A stretch of 52,487 bases of DNA, taken from Mycobacterium scrofulaceum. Its GTDB lineage: Bacteria > Actinomycetota > Actinomycetes > Mycobacteriales > Mycobacteriaceae. The position numbers were made by a program, and so were the translations under genes. Below, in pieces: positions 31,537-39,426 of this stretch. The stretch lies in contig NZ_MVIJ01000041.1 of NCBI RefSeq assembly GCF_002086735.1, forward strand, positions 1-52,487, given 5' to 3'. Below the pieces are notes generated by a model. It was not told the DNA's origin, searched no databases, and worked only from the letters and a program-made list of their open reading frames with translations. Numbering within the stretch: the first letter of the stretch is position 1; each line of letters starts with the position of its first letter.

Positions 31537-32952
31537 ATGCGCACCATCGAGGCCGACTACCTGGTGGTCGGCGCGGGCGCCATGGGCATGGCGTTCGTCG
31601 ACACGCTGGTGACCGAGACGGAAGCCCGCGTGGTGCTGGTCGACCGCAACCACCAGCCGGGCGGACACTGGACGATGGCCTACCCGTTCGTGCGGCTGCA
31701 TCAGCCCTCGGCGTTCTACGGCGTCAACTCGCTGCGCCTCGGCACTGATTCCATCGACGAAATCGGCTGGAACCAAGGCCTTTACGAGTTGGCCACCGCC
31801 GGCGAGGTGTGCGCCTACTACGACCAGGTGCTGCGACGGCAGTTGCTGGCCAGCGGTCGCGTCACCTACTTCCCGATGAGCGAATACCGCGGAGACGGCC
31901 GCTTCACGACGCTCGCCGGCGCCGACTACGCCGTCGACGTGGCGCGCCGCATCGTCGACGCCACCTACATGCGGGTGACGGTGCCCGCGATGCGCCCGCC
32001 GCCCTACCCGGTCGCCCCCGGCGTCACCTGCGTGCCGCCAAACGACCTGCCGAAGCTCCGCGCGCACCAGCGCTACGTCGTCGTCGGGGCCGGCAAGACC
32101 GGCATCGACACCTGCCTGTGGCTGCTGGGCCAGGGCATCGCGCCCGACCGGCTGACCTGGATCATGCCCCGCGACTCCTGGCTGTTGGATCGCGCGAGGA
32201 TGCAGCCCGGGTCGTTGTTCGCCGAGCGGATCAAGATCAGCTTCATCGCGCAGTTGCGCGCGATCAGTGACGCCACGTCGGTCGACGACCTGTTCGCCCG
32301 GCTCGAGGAATCCGGCGGCCTGCTGCGGATCGATCCGGCGGTCCGGCCGACCATGTATCGCTGCGCGACCGTCACCCGCGCCGAACTCGAACAGCTACGA
32401 CGGATCGGCGACGTGGTGCGGATGGGCCACCTGCTGCGGGTCGAGGAGGACCGGATGGTCCTCGACGGCGGAACGGCGGCGCGCGACGGCGACGCGCTGT
32501 ACATCGACTGCACCGCCGACGGCGCCGAAAAGCGGCCCGCGACACCGATTTTCGATGCGGGCCGGATCACGCTGCAAAGCGTACGCGGATGCCAGCAGAT
32601 CTTCAGCGCCGCGCTGATCGCCCATGTCGAGGCAGCGTACCGCGACGACCCGGCGCGCAACGAGCTGTGCGTGCCGTTGCCGCACCCCGACACCGACCTG
32701 GACTGGCTGCGGCTGGCGCAGGCCGACTACGCCAACCAGCTGCGCTGGCTAGACGACCCGGACCTGACCGCCTGGATGTCGGCGGCGCGGCTGGACCTGT
32801 TCGGCCACCTGATCGGCCACCTGCTGCCGCCGGCGTCGGCGAAGCCCCGGGTGCGCGATCGCATACTGGGCATCGCCAAGTCGGTGTTCTCGGCCACCGC
32901 CACCAAACTCGACGCGCTGCTCGGTGAACAAACCTCGCTCGCCACGCCGTGA
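31537..32952 (+). CDS. FAD/NAD(P)-binding flavoprotein of unknown function
   Basis: This 471-residue protein has two dinucleotide folds: VVGAGAMG at residues 10-17 (FAD) and VVVGAGKTGID near 180 (NAD(P)). The segment NHQPGGHWTMAYPFVRLHQP resembles flavin monooxygenases. I do not recognise a closer family, and no catalytic chemistry can be assigned. ATG 31537 is used; the upstream extension is noise antisense to mmsA. It ends 5 bp before the ECF promoter that follows. Confidence 0.75.
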   Translation: MRTIEADYLVVGAGAMGMAFVDTLVTETEARVVLVDRNHQPGGHWTMAYPFVRLHQPSAFYGVNSLRLGTDSIDEIGWNQGLYELATAGEVCAYYDQVLRRQLLASGRVTYFPMSEYRGDGRFTTLAGADYAVDVARRIVDATYMRVTVPAMRPPPYPVAPGVTCVPPNDLPKLRAHQRYVVVGAGKTGIDTCLWLLGQGIAPDRLTWIMPRDSWLLDRARMQPGSLFAERIKISFIAQLRAISDATSVDDLFARLEESGGLLRIDPAVRPTMYRCATVTRAELEQLRRIGDVVRMGHLLRVEEDRMVLDGGTAARDGDALYIDCTADGAEKRPATPIFDAGRITLQSVRGCQQIFSAALIAHVEAAYRDDPARNELCVPLPHPDTDLDWLRLAQADYANQLRWLDDPDLTAWMSAARLDLFGHLIGHLLPPASAKPRVRDRILGIAKSVFSATATKLDALLGEQTSLATP

Positions 32953-32957
32953 TACCC

Positions 32958-32981
32958 GGTGTAACCCGACCCGATATTCGT
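32958..32981 (+). promoter_or_regulatory. Candidate ECF promoter of the sigma-Rieske operon
   Basis: GGTGTAAC (32958-32965), nine bases, then TATTCGT (32975-32981) precede the sigma gene. The same two blocks with the same nine-base spacing occur upstream of the cupredoxin gene (34250-34273). This suggests that the sigma factor transcribes both, including its own gene. The transcript would start close to the ribosome-binding site GAGGAGG. Confidence 0.6.
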
Positions 32982-32997
32982 CGGGTGGAGGAGGCAC

Positions 32998-33549
32998 GTG
33001 GCGGCACCAAACGAACACGTCGGCCCGCGTCCGCTGCGCGCGGTGCCCGACGGTGGCTTAGGCGACGGCTATCCCGACTGGGAGGCCGTCTACTCCGACA
33101 ACGCGTCCTGGGTCTACCGCACGCTGTACGCCCGGGTCGGCAACCGGGCCGACGCCGAGGACCTCACCGCCGAGGTGTTCCTCGCCGCGCTGCGACCGCT
33201 GCGGCTGACCGCCAGCGCCGGCGAGGTGCGCGCCTACCTGCGGGCCACCGCGCGGACGGTGCTGGCCGCGCACTGGCGGGAGACCCTGGGCCGGGAGATA
33301 ACCTCGATCGACGACATCGAACAACCACCGGATAGCGAGGAGGCGATCAGCACCGCGCCGCAGCGTGTCGCCCGGGTCCTCGACGGCCTGCCCGACCGGT
33401 ATCGTCACATCCTGGAACTGCGCTTCCTGCAAGGCCATTCGATCAAGGACTCCGCCGCCAAGCTCGGGGTCAGCGTCGCCAACGCCAAGGTGCTCCAGCA
33501 TCGCGCCCTGCGGCTGGCGGCACAGGTCAACGATGGGGGACCGCCATGA
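32998..33549 (+). CDS. ECF-type RNA polymerase sigma factor
   Basis: The 183-residue protein contains region 2 (WVYRTLYARVGNRADAEDLT) and region 4 (FLQGHSIKDSAAKLGVSV). There is no third domain, as expected for an ECF factor. GTG 32998 follows GTGGAGGAGG. It overlaps the next gene by four bases, and that gene's N-terminus looks like its anti-sigma factor. I cannot match it to a named M. tuberculosis sigma factor. Confidence 0.88.
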   Translation: MAAPNEHVGPRPLRAVPDGGLGDGYPDWEAVYSDNASWVYRTLYARVGNRADAEDLTAEVFLAALRPLRLTASAGEVRAYLRATARTVLAAHWRETLGREITSIDDIEQPPDSEEAISTAPQRVARVLDGLPDRYRHILELRFLQGHSIKDSAAKLGVSVANAKVLQHRALRLAAQVNDGGPP

Positions 33550-34247
33550 ACGCGCGAGGGCTGCGCCGCTACGTCGACGACGTGCTGCGGGGACGTCGGC
33601 CCCGGGCGTTCGCCCCCGACGACTTCGAGGCGGCGCAGCTGCGCACGGCGATCGAGCTGCGGGCGGCCGGGCGCCGGGGCGAGGCCCCGCGGCAGGAATT
33701 CCTCGACGATCTGCATCGGCGCATCGCCGAGCAGATGTCCGACTCGCCGCCGCAAGCGGCGCCCAAGCACGGCAGCACCCGCCGCCACGTCCTCGTCGGC
33801 ACGTCGGCCGCCGCGGCCGCGGCGGTCACCGCGGTGTCCATCGACCGGGCCGTGATCGCCGGTCGATCCGGTGGCCGCCCCGCCGCCGACGATGCGCCGC
33901 TGACTCCGAATGTGGGGACGTGGCAGCGGGTGGCGGCCAGCTCGGACGTGCCGGATGGGGCCATGCACCCGTTCGATCTCGGTTCGGTCAGCGGGTTCGT
34001 CCGCCGCGTGGACGGCAAGCCACGGGCCGTCTCCGGGGTGTGCACCCACCAAGGATGCCGGCTGTGGTTCGACGCGCCCGACGACACGCTGCGTTGCCCC
34101 TGCCACTCGACGTCGTTCGCGCCGAGCGGGCAGGTGCTCACCCATCAGTTGCCGATCGCCCCGAAACCGTTGCCGCCGTTGCTGGTTCGCGAGGTCGACG
34201 GCGTCATCGAGGTGTTCGCGCCCGCGCGCCCCGACCAGCCCGCCTGA
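33546..34247 (+). CDS. Putative membrane anti-sigma factor fused to a Rieske [2Fe-2S] domain
   Basis: This 233-residue protein has three parts. Residues 1-75 are a charged helical cytosolic domain (LRRYVDDVLRGRRPR; QLRTAIELRAAG). Residues 79-99 are one hydrophobic segment preceded by a twin arginine (TRRHVLVGTSAAA), which fits a Tat-type internal signal anchor. Residues 125-227 are a Rieske domain with both cluster motifs intact: C166-T-H168-x2-C171 and C184-P-C186-H187. Tat export would place a folded iron-sulphur cluster outside while the N-terminus holds the sigma factor inside. The anti-sigma role is inferred from the overlap with the sigma gene and the helical N-terminus; there is no zinc motif. 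Confidence 0.75.
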   Translation: MNARGLRRYVDDVLRGRRPRAFAPDDFEAAQLRTAIELRAAGRRGEAPRQEFLDDLHRRIAEQMSDSPPQAAPKHGSTRRHVLVGTSAAAAAAVTAVSIDRAVIAGRSGGRPAADDAPLTPNVGTWQRVAASSDVPDGAMHPFDLGSVSGFVRRVDGKPRAVSGVCTHQGCRLWFDAPDDTLRCPCHSTSFAPSGQVLTHQLPIAPKPLPPLLVREVDGVIEVFAPARPDQPA

Positions 34248-34249
34248 GC

Positions 34250-34273
34250 GGTGTAACGCGCCGCCCTATTCCT
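34250..34273 (+). promoter_or_regulatory. Candidate ECF promoter of the cupredoxin operon
   Basis: GGTGTAAC (34250-34257), nine bases, then TATTCCT (34267-34273) repeats the promoter pattern at 32958-32981 with identical spacing. The -10 ends only 4 bases before the cupredoxin ATG (34278), so the mRNA would be leaderless or nearly so, which is common in mycobacteria. Confidence 0.6.
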
Positions 34274-34277
34274 GGGC

Positions 34278-34664
34278 ATGACGCTGAGAAAGCTTTCGAC
34301 GGTCGCGCTGGCGGCCGCGGTCCTCCTGGCGGGGTGCTCGGCTTCGCGGCCCGCCGCCGACTCCGGTAGCGGCACGCCCGTGGGCTCGGTGACGGCGCCC
34401 GCGGCTCCGGTGAGCGGCAATCAGGTCAACATCGACGGCTTCGCCTTCGCGCCCGCCACGCTGATGGTCGCGGTCGGCACCACCGTCACCTGGACCAACC
34501 GCGACGAGGAACCGCACACCGTGGCCGCGAGCGACGGTTCGTTCCATTCGCCCGGGATGGGGACCGGGGCCACGTTCAGCCACACCTTCACCGACGCCGG
34601 GACGTTCGACTACGTCTGCTCGATCCACCCGATGATGCACGGGACCGTGGTGGTGACGCGATGA
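34278..34664 (+). CDS. Cupredoxin-domain lipoprotein (plastocyanin/amicyanin-like)
   Basis: This 128-residue protein has a lipoprotein signal with lipobox LLAGC (lipidated C20). A Ser/Ala/Pro-rich linker leads to a cupredoxin domain with type 1 copper ligands H80 (EEPHTV), C114, H117 and M120 (VCSIHPMM). It should carry one electron or bind copper at the outer face of the membrane, where the neighbouring Rieske domain would also lie. Its stop overlaps the phosphoesterase start by four bases. Confidence 0.9.
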   Translation: MTLRKLSTVALAAAVLLAGCSASRPAADSGSGTPVGSVTAPAAPVSGNQVNIDGFAFAPATLMVAVGTTVTWTNRDEEPHTVAASDGSFHSPGMGTGATFSHTFTDAGTFDYVCSIHPMMHGTVVVTR

Positions 34665-35575
34665 ACCCCAACATGAGCCGCCGCCAGTTGGTGCGGCACA
34701 CGGCGTGGTTCGGGGCGGCGGTCGGGTTCTCCGTCGTTGGGGGCGAGGTCATTTCGCATGTCGCGGCGGCGGCCGAGCGCTCGCACGCCCGGCCCACGCT
34801 GCGGTTCGCGCAGATCAGCGACAGCCATATCGGCTTCACCGGGGCGCCCAACCCGGACGTCACCGGCACGTTCGGCCACGCGATCGAGCAGGTCAACAAC
34901 CTCGGCTACACACCGGATTTCGTCGTCCACACCGGCGACCTCACCCACCTGTCCACCCCCGGGCAGTTCGATCAGGTCAAGCAGATGATGGGCGCCCTAA
35001 AAACGCCGCAGGTGTTCACCGTTCCGGGGGAACACGACTCGGTCGACGACACGGGGCAGAAGTACCGGAACGCCTTCGGCGTGGGCTCCGTCGGTGACGG
35101 CTGGTACAGCTTCGACATCGCGGGCGTGCACGTGATCGCACTGGTCAACACGCTGAACCTGCGCAAGCTCGGGCACCTGGGCGCCGACCAGCTCGACTTC
35201 GTCCGAAAGGACGTCGCGCGGCTGCCGAGCGACACCCCGATCATCGTGTTCAGCCACATCCCGCTCTTCGCGATGTACCCCAACTGGGGCTGGGGCACCG
35301 ACGACGCCGCCCAGGCGCTGTCCTACCTGCGCCGGTTCTCGTCGGTCACCTGCCTCAACGGGCATGTGCACCAATTGTTTTCCAAGACGGAGGGCAAGGT
35401 GACGTTCTACAGCGGGACGACGACCGCATACCCGCTGCCGCGGCCCGGCGACGGGCCGGCGCCCAAGCCGGTCACCCTGCCCGCCGGCAAGCTCCGCGAC
35501 GCGCTCGGCATCCGCGAGGTGAGCTACACCCCGGGCGAAACCGCTCTGGCGTTGAAAGAGCGCGCGCTGCAATGA
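34661..35575 (+). CDS. Tat-exported metallophosphoesterase
   Basis: This 304-residue calcineurin-like phosphoesterase has the metal motifs D54-x-H56 (ISDSHIG), GDLTH (D93), GEHD around 123-126 (Asn of the usual GNHD replaced by Glu), FSHIPL and NGHVHQ. The N-terminus has a twin-arginine signal (SRRQLVRHTAWFGAAVG), so the folded metalloenzyme is exported. Substrate unknown. It is coupled by four-base overlaps to the genes on both sides. Confidence 0.85.
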   Translation: MNPNMSRRQLVRHTAWFGAAVGFSVVGGEVISHVAAAAERSHARPTLRFAQISDSHIGFTGAPNPDVTGTFGHAIEQVNNLGYTPDFVVHTGDLTHLSTPGQFDQVKQMMGALKTPQVFTVPGEHDSVDDTGQKYRNAFGVGSVGDGWYSFDIAGVHVIALVNTLNLRKLGHLGADQLDFVRKDVARLPSDTPIIVFSHIPLFAMYPNWGWGTDDAAQALSYLRRFSSVTCLNGHVHQLFSKTEGKVTFYSGTTTAYPLPRPGDGPAPKPVTLPAGKLRDALGIREVSYTPGETALALKERALQ

Positions 35576-35964
35576 CTGTTCTGCTCCGCATCGGCATGGC
35601 CGCGTCGCTGGTGGTCACCGGCGCCGCCCACGCCTACCTGTATGTCCATGGCTACCGGCACATCCCGGACATCGGATCTGCTTTCCTTGTGCAGGCCAGC
35701 GCGTCGTTCGCCCTTGCCCTGCTGATCCTTTTCGGCGGCCCCGAATGGCTGCGCTGGGCCGGCGCCGCCGTCGCGGGCGGCTCGCTGGTGGGGTTCGCCT
35801 CGTCGAGAACCGTTGGTCTACTGGGGTTTTCCGAGCGGGGCTGGGATCCGGCGCCCTACCCCGCGATCAGTGTGGGCGCGGAACTGCTGACGGTGCTGTT
35901 GTGGGCGGGGGATTGGGCGGTCAGGCGGGCTCGGGAAGCTCGTCGGTCGGCTCATCAACCATGA
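35572..35964 (+). CDS. Small four-helix membrane protein of unknown function
   Basis: This 130-residue protein has about four hydrophobic segments: IGMAASLVVTGAAHAYLYV, a second near residues 42-57, a third near 61-80 and one near 98-114. The C-terminus is basic. The early Gly/Ala-rich helix with His residues (AHAYLYVHGYRHIP) is notable in a metal and redox operon. It overlaps the phosphoesterase gene by four bases and the convergent acyltransferase gene by 44 bases. I do not recognise a family with certainty. Confidence 0.7.
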   Translation: MTVLLRIGMAASLVVTGAAHAYLYVHGYRHIPDIGSAFLVQASASFALALLILFGGPEWLRWAGAAVAGGSLVGFASSRTVGLLGFSERGWDPAPYPAISVGAELLTVLLWAGDWAVRRAREARRSAHQP

Positions 35965-37024
35965 GATCGACCGCCTCGGCGGTCGCCCACTTGCTCAACA
36001 GCCGAGACTTCAGCGACATGGCGGGCTTCTCGACCAGGAACCAGCTCAGCGCGGCTACCGGGAGCGTGGCGATCGTCGCCACGATCGCGTGCACAACCGG
36101 ATTCGGGCGGCCTGGCCAAGAGATCACCAGCAACTGCTGGATCGGGAAGGCGTAGATGTAAACGCCATACGACAGGTCAGTACGCAGCCTCAGACGTTTG
36201 TGCCTCAGTAGTGCACCGGAGGCGATGATGGCGTACGCGAGGGGAATCCCACCCAGCAGCCGGTAATGCGGAAGCAGGGTGCCGCCCAACGTGACGACGG
36301 CGGCGCTCACCGCGACGAGCCACCAGCGGGCAGGTATCTTGTCACGCCACTGGTAGAGCAACGCCCCCGCCGCGAACATGACGGCGAAGCGCGCGGTCAC
36401 CGCGGCGAACTGGCCCGCCCACGGCTGGTCCGGCGCGACGGGCGGCGATAGCGCCTCGCCGACGACCGCCACCGCCAATATCACCGGAGAGACCCACCGG
36501 CGGTGGGCAAGCCCGGCCATGCCGATAGCGGCGACCACGGCATAACACGCCAGCTCGAAAGCCAACGTCCACAGCGAACTGTCCCAGCTCCCCGGATAGG
36601 GGACCCCTTGGGGCGTCCCGCCGACGTCGGCCTTGAGCAGGACCACCGCGCTGTTCATGGCGACGTACTCGACCGGCGCGGTGGAGAGCAGGAGCTTGAG
36701 CGCCGCGCCGCCCTGTATCGCCACGCCGATCGGCGCGATGACGAACGCGGTGACGACCAGGCAGACGTAGTAGCCAGGGAGGATGCGCAGGACTCGGGCC
36801 GCGGAATAGTCGCGCAGGTGCGGGTGGCGAAGCCAGCTCGCGGTGATGAGGAACCCCGAGACGGCGAAGAAGCCGTCGACCCCGCCGTCGGCGAGGTAAT
36901 GCGCGCCAATCCATGGGTGACCCGTGAGGATGAACGAGTGACCGACGATCACCGTGGTCGCCAGTATCAGCCGCCAGGCGTTGAGCGCATTCTGCCGAGT
37001 GTCGAAAGCCTGTTCGAGGTTCAT
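35921..37024 (-). CDS. Acyltransferase-3 family membrane protein, copy 1
   Basis: This 367-residue polytopic protein has about ten helices. It starts MNLEQAFDTRQNALNAWRLI, followed by the family His in VIVGHSFILTGHP and DGFFAVSGFLITASW. The family (OafA/OatA type) moves acyl groups onto sugars or cell-surface glycolipids. It overlaps copy 2 by four bases (ATGA) and has no promoter of its own. It is the most divergent of the four at the N-terminus. Confidence 0.88.
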   Translation of the reverse strand: MNLEQAFDTRQNALNAWRLILATTVIVGHSFILTGHPWIGAHYLADGGVDGFFAVSGFLITASWLRHPHLRDYSAARVLRILPGYYVCLVVTAFVIAPIGVAIQGGAALKLLLSTAPVEYVAMNSAVVLLKADVGGTPQGVPYPGSWDSSLWTLAFELACYAVVAAIGMAGLAHRRWVSPVILAVAVVGEALSPPVAPDQPWAGQFAAVTARFAVMFAAGALLYQWRDKIPARWWLVAVSAAVVTLGGTLLPHYRLLGGIPLAYAIIASGALLRHKRLRLRTDLSYGVYIYAFPIQQLLVISWPGRPNPVVHAIVATIATLPVAALSWFLVEKPAMSLKSRLLSKWATAEAVDLMVDEPTDELPEPA

Positions 37025-38112
37025 GTCCTAGCCTCTGTCGATGCGGGAGAGCGATCACATTCATTCGAAGTCGCGGTCCATTTCTGCTTGAGCCGGCTCT
37101 TGAGGGACAGCGAGGGCTTCTCGACCACGAACCAGCTCAGCGCGGCCACCGGCAGCGTACCCACGGCGCTTAGGACGAAGAACACGAATGGATTGAGGCC
37201 CGCGAGGCCACAGACGGCCAGCATCTGCTGCGTGGGGAACGCGTAGATGTACAGGCCGTAGGACAGGTCCGTTCGCAACCGCAGCCGCTTGTTTTGCAGC
37301 AGGGCGCCCGGCACGATGACGGCATACGCCAGCGGAAGGGCCGCGACGACCCGGTAATCCGGCAGCAGGCCGGCCGCGAAGACGATGACCACGCTAACCC
37401 CGACCAACGACCAGCGGGCCGGAATCACGTCGCGCCATTGATACAGCAGCGAGCCGGCCGCGAACGTGATGGCCGATCGGGTGGCGAGTTGCGGCACGGT
37501 CCACACGCCGGGGAAGGTCAGCGGCGGCAGCTGCGTGGCCGCCACCACCCCCAGGGCTAATATCGCGGCGGGGGGCCACCGGCGGTTGGCCAGACCGGCC
37601 AGCCCGATGCCGGCGACGGCGAGGTAGCACAGCACTTCCCAGATGAGTGACCACATCGAGGCGTTCCAGACGCCGGAGTGCGGGATCCCACGTGGTGTCC
37701 CGCCGACGTCCCGTTGCAAATAGGCGACGCCGACGTTTTTCAGGACGTACCCGAGGGGGGCGGTGGAGCGCAGCAGCGGCCACGCCGAGCCGCCCTGGAT
37801 CAGCACGCTGAGCGGCGCGAAGACGAATGCCGTCACCAGCAAACAGACGTAGTAGCCGGGTAAGATGCGCAGGGCGCGAGCGGCGAGGTAGTCACGCACG
37901 CGCGGGTCGGCCAGCCAACTCCTGGTGATGAGGAAGCCCGAGATCGCGAAGAAGCCGTCGACCCCTGCCGAGAAAAAGACCTGGAGAACCGGGGCGGGCG
38001 GTATGCGGGCGGTGGAGGGCCAGCAATGCCATAGCATCACCTCGGCCGCCAGCGCCAGCCGCAGCGCGTTGAGGGCGTTCTTCCGCGGATCGAACACGTG
38101 CCCGAGGGTCAT
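37021..38112 (-). CDS. Acyltransferase-3 family membrane protein, copy 2
   Basis: This 363-residue paralogue begins MTLGHVFDPRKNALNALRLA, then EVMLWHCWP and DGFFAISGFLITRSW. The C-terminal WFVVEKPSLSLKSRLKQKW is shared with the other copies. A TANNNT-type -10 (TAGGAT, 38151-38156 on the minus strand) lies 38 bp upstream of its ATG. It is followed by copy 1 in the same transcript. Confidence 0.88.
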   Translation of the reverse strand: MTLGHVFDPRKNALNALRLALAAEVMLWHCWPSTARIPPAPVLQVFFSAGVDGFFAISGFLITRSWLADPRVRDYLAARALRILPGYYVCLLVTAFVFAPLSVLIQGGSAWPLLRSTAPLGYVLKNVGVAYLQRDVGGTPRGIPHSGVWNASMWSLIWEVLCYLAVAGIGLAGLANRRWPPAAILALGVVAATQLPPLTFPGVWTVPQLATRSAITFAAGSLLYQWRDVIPARWSLVGVSVVIVFAAGLLPDYRVVAALPLAYAVIVPGALLQNKRLRLRTDLSYGLYIYAFPTQQMLAVCGLAGLNPFVFFVLSAVGTLPVAALSWFVVEKPSLSLKSRLKQKWTATSNECDRSPASTEART

Positions 38113-38150
38113 TGGCCTCCGCCCACATCGCCCCCGGAGCCGTCCGCGGC

Positions 38151-38156
38151 ATCCTA
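38151..38156 (-). promoter_or_regulatory. Putative -10 element of acyltransferase copy 2
   Basis: On the minus strand TAGGAT is followed by GCCGCGGA. It lies 38 bp upstream of the start codon, matching the position of TACGAT elements upstream of copies 3 and 4. Confidence 0.4.
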
Positions 38157-38213
38157 TGTCACGCCGCCACGCGTGTGCGAGTTTCGGCGATTCGACCCGT
38201 GTGACCCGGCGGC

Positions 38214-39341
38214 CTAGGCGGCGCTACCCGGAGCCTCAGCGGCGGGCCGGTCGCCGACGAGGTCGCGGGGTTGTTCGCCGCCGGGGCCTGCGGGCGCGGG
38301 TGCGCCCCACTTCTGCTTGAGCCGGCGCTTCAGGGACATCGACGGCTTCTCGATGACGATCCAGCTGAGGGCGGCCAGCGGCAGCGTGGCAAGGGCGCTG
38401 AGGCCGAAAAACACGACCGGATGCAAGAACGCGAGCCCGCAGACGGCCAGGATCTGCTGGGTGGGGTACGCGTAGATGTACACGCCGTAGGACACGTCCG
38501 TGCGCAACCGCAGCCGCTTGTGGTGCAGCAGGGCGCCCGACACGATGACGACATACGCAAGGGGAAGCGCCGCGACAACGCGGTAGTCGGGCAGGAACCC
38601 GGCCGCAAAGACGATGACCGCGCTCACCGCGACGAGTGACCACCGGGCGGGAATCACCTCGCGCCACTGATACATCACCGCACCGGCGGCGAACATGATG
38701 GCCGACCGCGCCGCCAACTGGGGGATGGTCCAGGTACCGGGGAACGTCAGCGGTGGGAACGCCAATGCCGCGCAGACGGCCACCACCAGCAGCACGGGAG
38801 AAACCCACCTGCGGTTGGCCAGTCCGACGACGCCGATGAGCGCTACGGCGAGGTAGCACAGCAGTTCCCAGACCAGGGACCACAGCGACGCGTTCCAGGT
38901 CGGTCCACCGGGAATGCCCCGCAGTGTGCCGGCGATGTCCGGTTGAAGGTAGGCCACTGCGCTGTTTTTCAGGACGTACTGGATCGGCGCGGTGGAACCC
39001 AGCAGCTTCAGGGCCGACCCGCCCTGGATGAGCAGGCTGAGCGGCGCGAAGACGAACGCCGTCACCACCAGGCAGACGTAGAACCCGGGCAGGATGCGCA
39101 GGGCCCGCGCGGTGAGGTAGTCGCGCACCCGCGGGTCGGTGAGCCAACTCCGAGTGATCAGGAATCCGGAGATTGCGAAGAAGCCGTCGACCCCCACCGA
39201 GAAGAAGAGCTGGTTGATCGCCGCAGGCGGCGGATGACCGGTGATGGGCCAGGAGTGGAACAGCATCACTTCGGCCGCCAGCGCCAACCGCAACGCGTTG
39301 AGGGCGTTACTGCGCGGATCGAATACCTGTCCCAGCTTCAT
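38214..39341 (-). CDS. Acyltransferase-3 family membrane protein, copy 3
   Basis: This 375-residue paralogue starts at ATG 39341 (MKLGQVFDPRSNALNALRLA). An in-frame start 24 bases upstream adds an atypical GDDGRRR and is rejected by comparison with copy 4. It has EVMLFHSWPITGHP, DGFFAISGFLITRSW and a Pro/Gly-rich C-terminal tail after KRRLKQKWGAP. Copy 2 is its closest relative by eye. Confidence 0.88.
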   Translation of the reverse strand: MKLGQVFDPRSNALNALRLALAAEVMLFHSWPITGHPPPAAINQLFFSVGVDGFFAISGFLITRSWLTDPRVRDYLTARALRILPGFYVCLVVTAFVFAPLSLLIQGGSALKLLGSTAPIQYVLKNSAVAYLQPDIAGTLRGIPGGPTWNASLWSLVWELLCYLAVALIGVVGLANRRWVSPVLLVVAVCAALAFPPLTFPGTWTIPQLAARSAIMFAAGAVMYQWREVIPARWSLVAVSAVIVFAAGFLPDYRVVAALPLAYVVIVSGALLHHKRLRLRTDVSYGVYIYAYPTQQILAVCGLAFLHPVVFFGLSALATLPLAALSWIVIEKPSMSLKRRLKQKWGAPAPAGPGGEQPRDLVGDRPAAEAPGSAA

Positions 39342-39380
39342 CCGTCTCCGACCGTCGTCCCCCACCGAACTGTCCGCGCC

Positions 39381-39386
39381 ATCGTA
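39381..39386 (-). promoter_or_regulatory. Putative -10 element of acyltransferase copy 3
   Basis: On the minus strand CGATACGATGGCGCGGA contains TACGAT (TANNNT) 39 bp upstream of the start. A nearly identical block stands upstream of copy 4. Confidence 0.4.
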
Positions 39387-39426
39387 TCGGCCGGCGGCCG
39401 GCGGCGTGGGCGGTTGGCCGTTGCGG

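Noticed and set aside
32958..33000. Leaderless start for the ECF sigma gene
   Set aside because: A strong GTGGAGGAGG stands before GTG 32998 and the predicted transcription start is about 10 bp upstream, so an ordinary short leader is more likely there.
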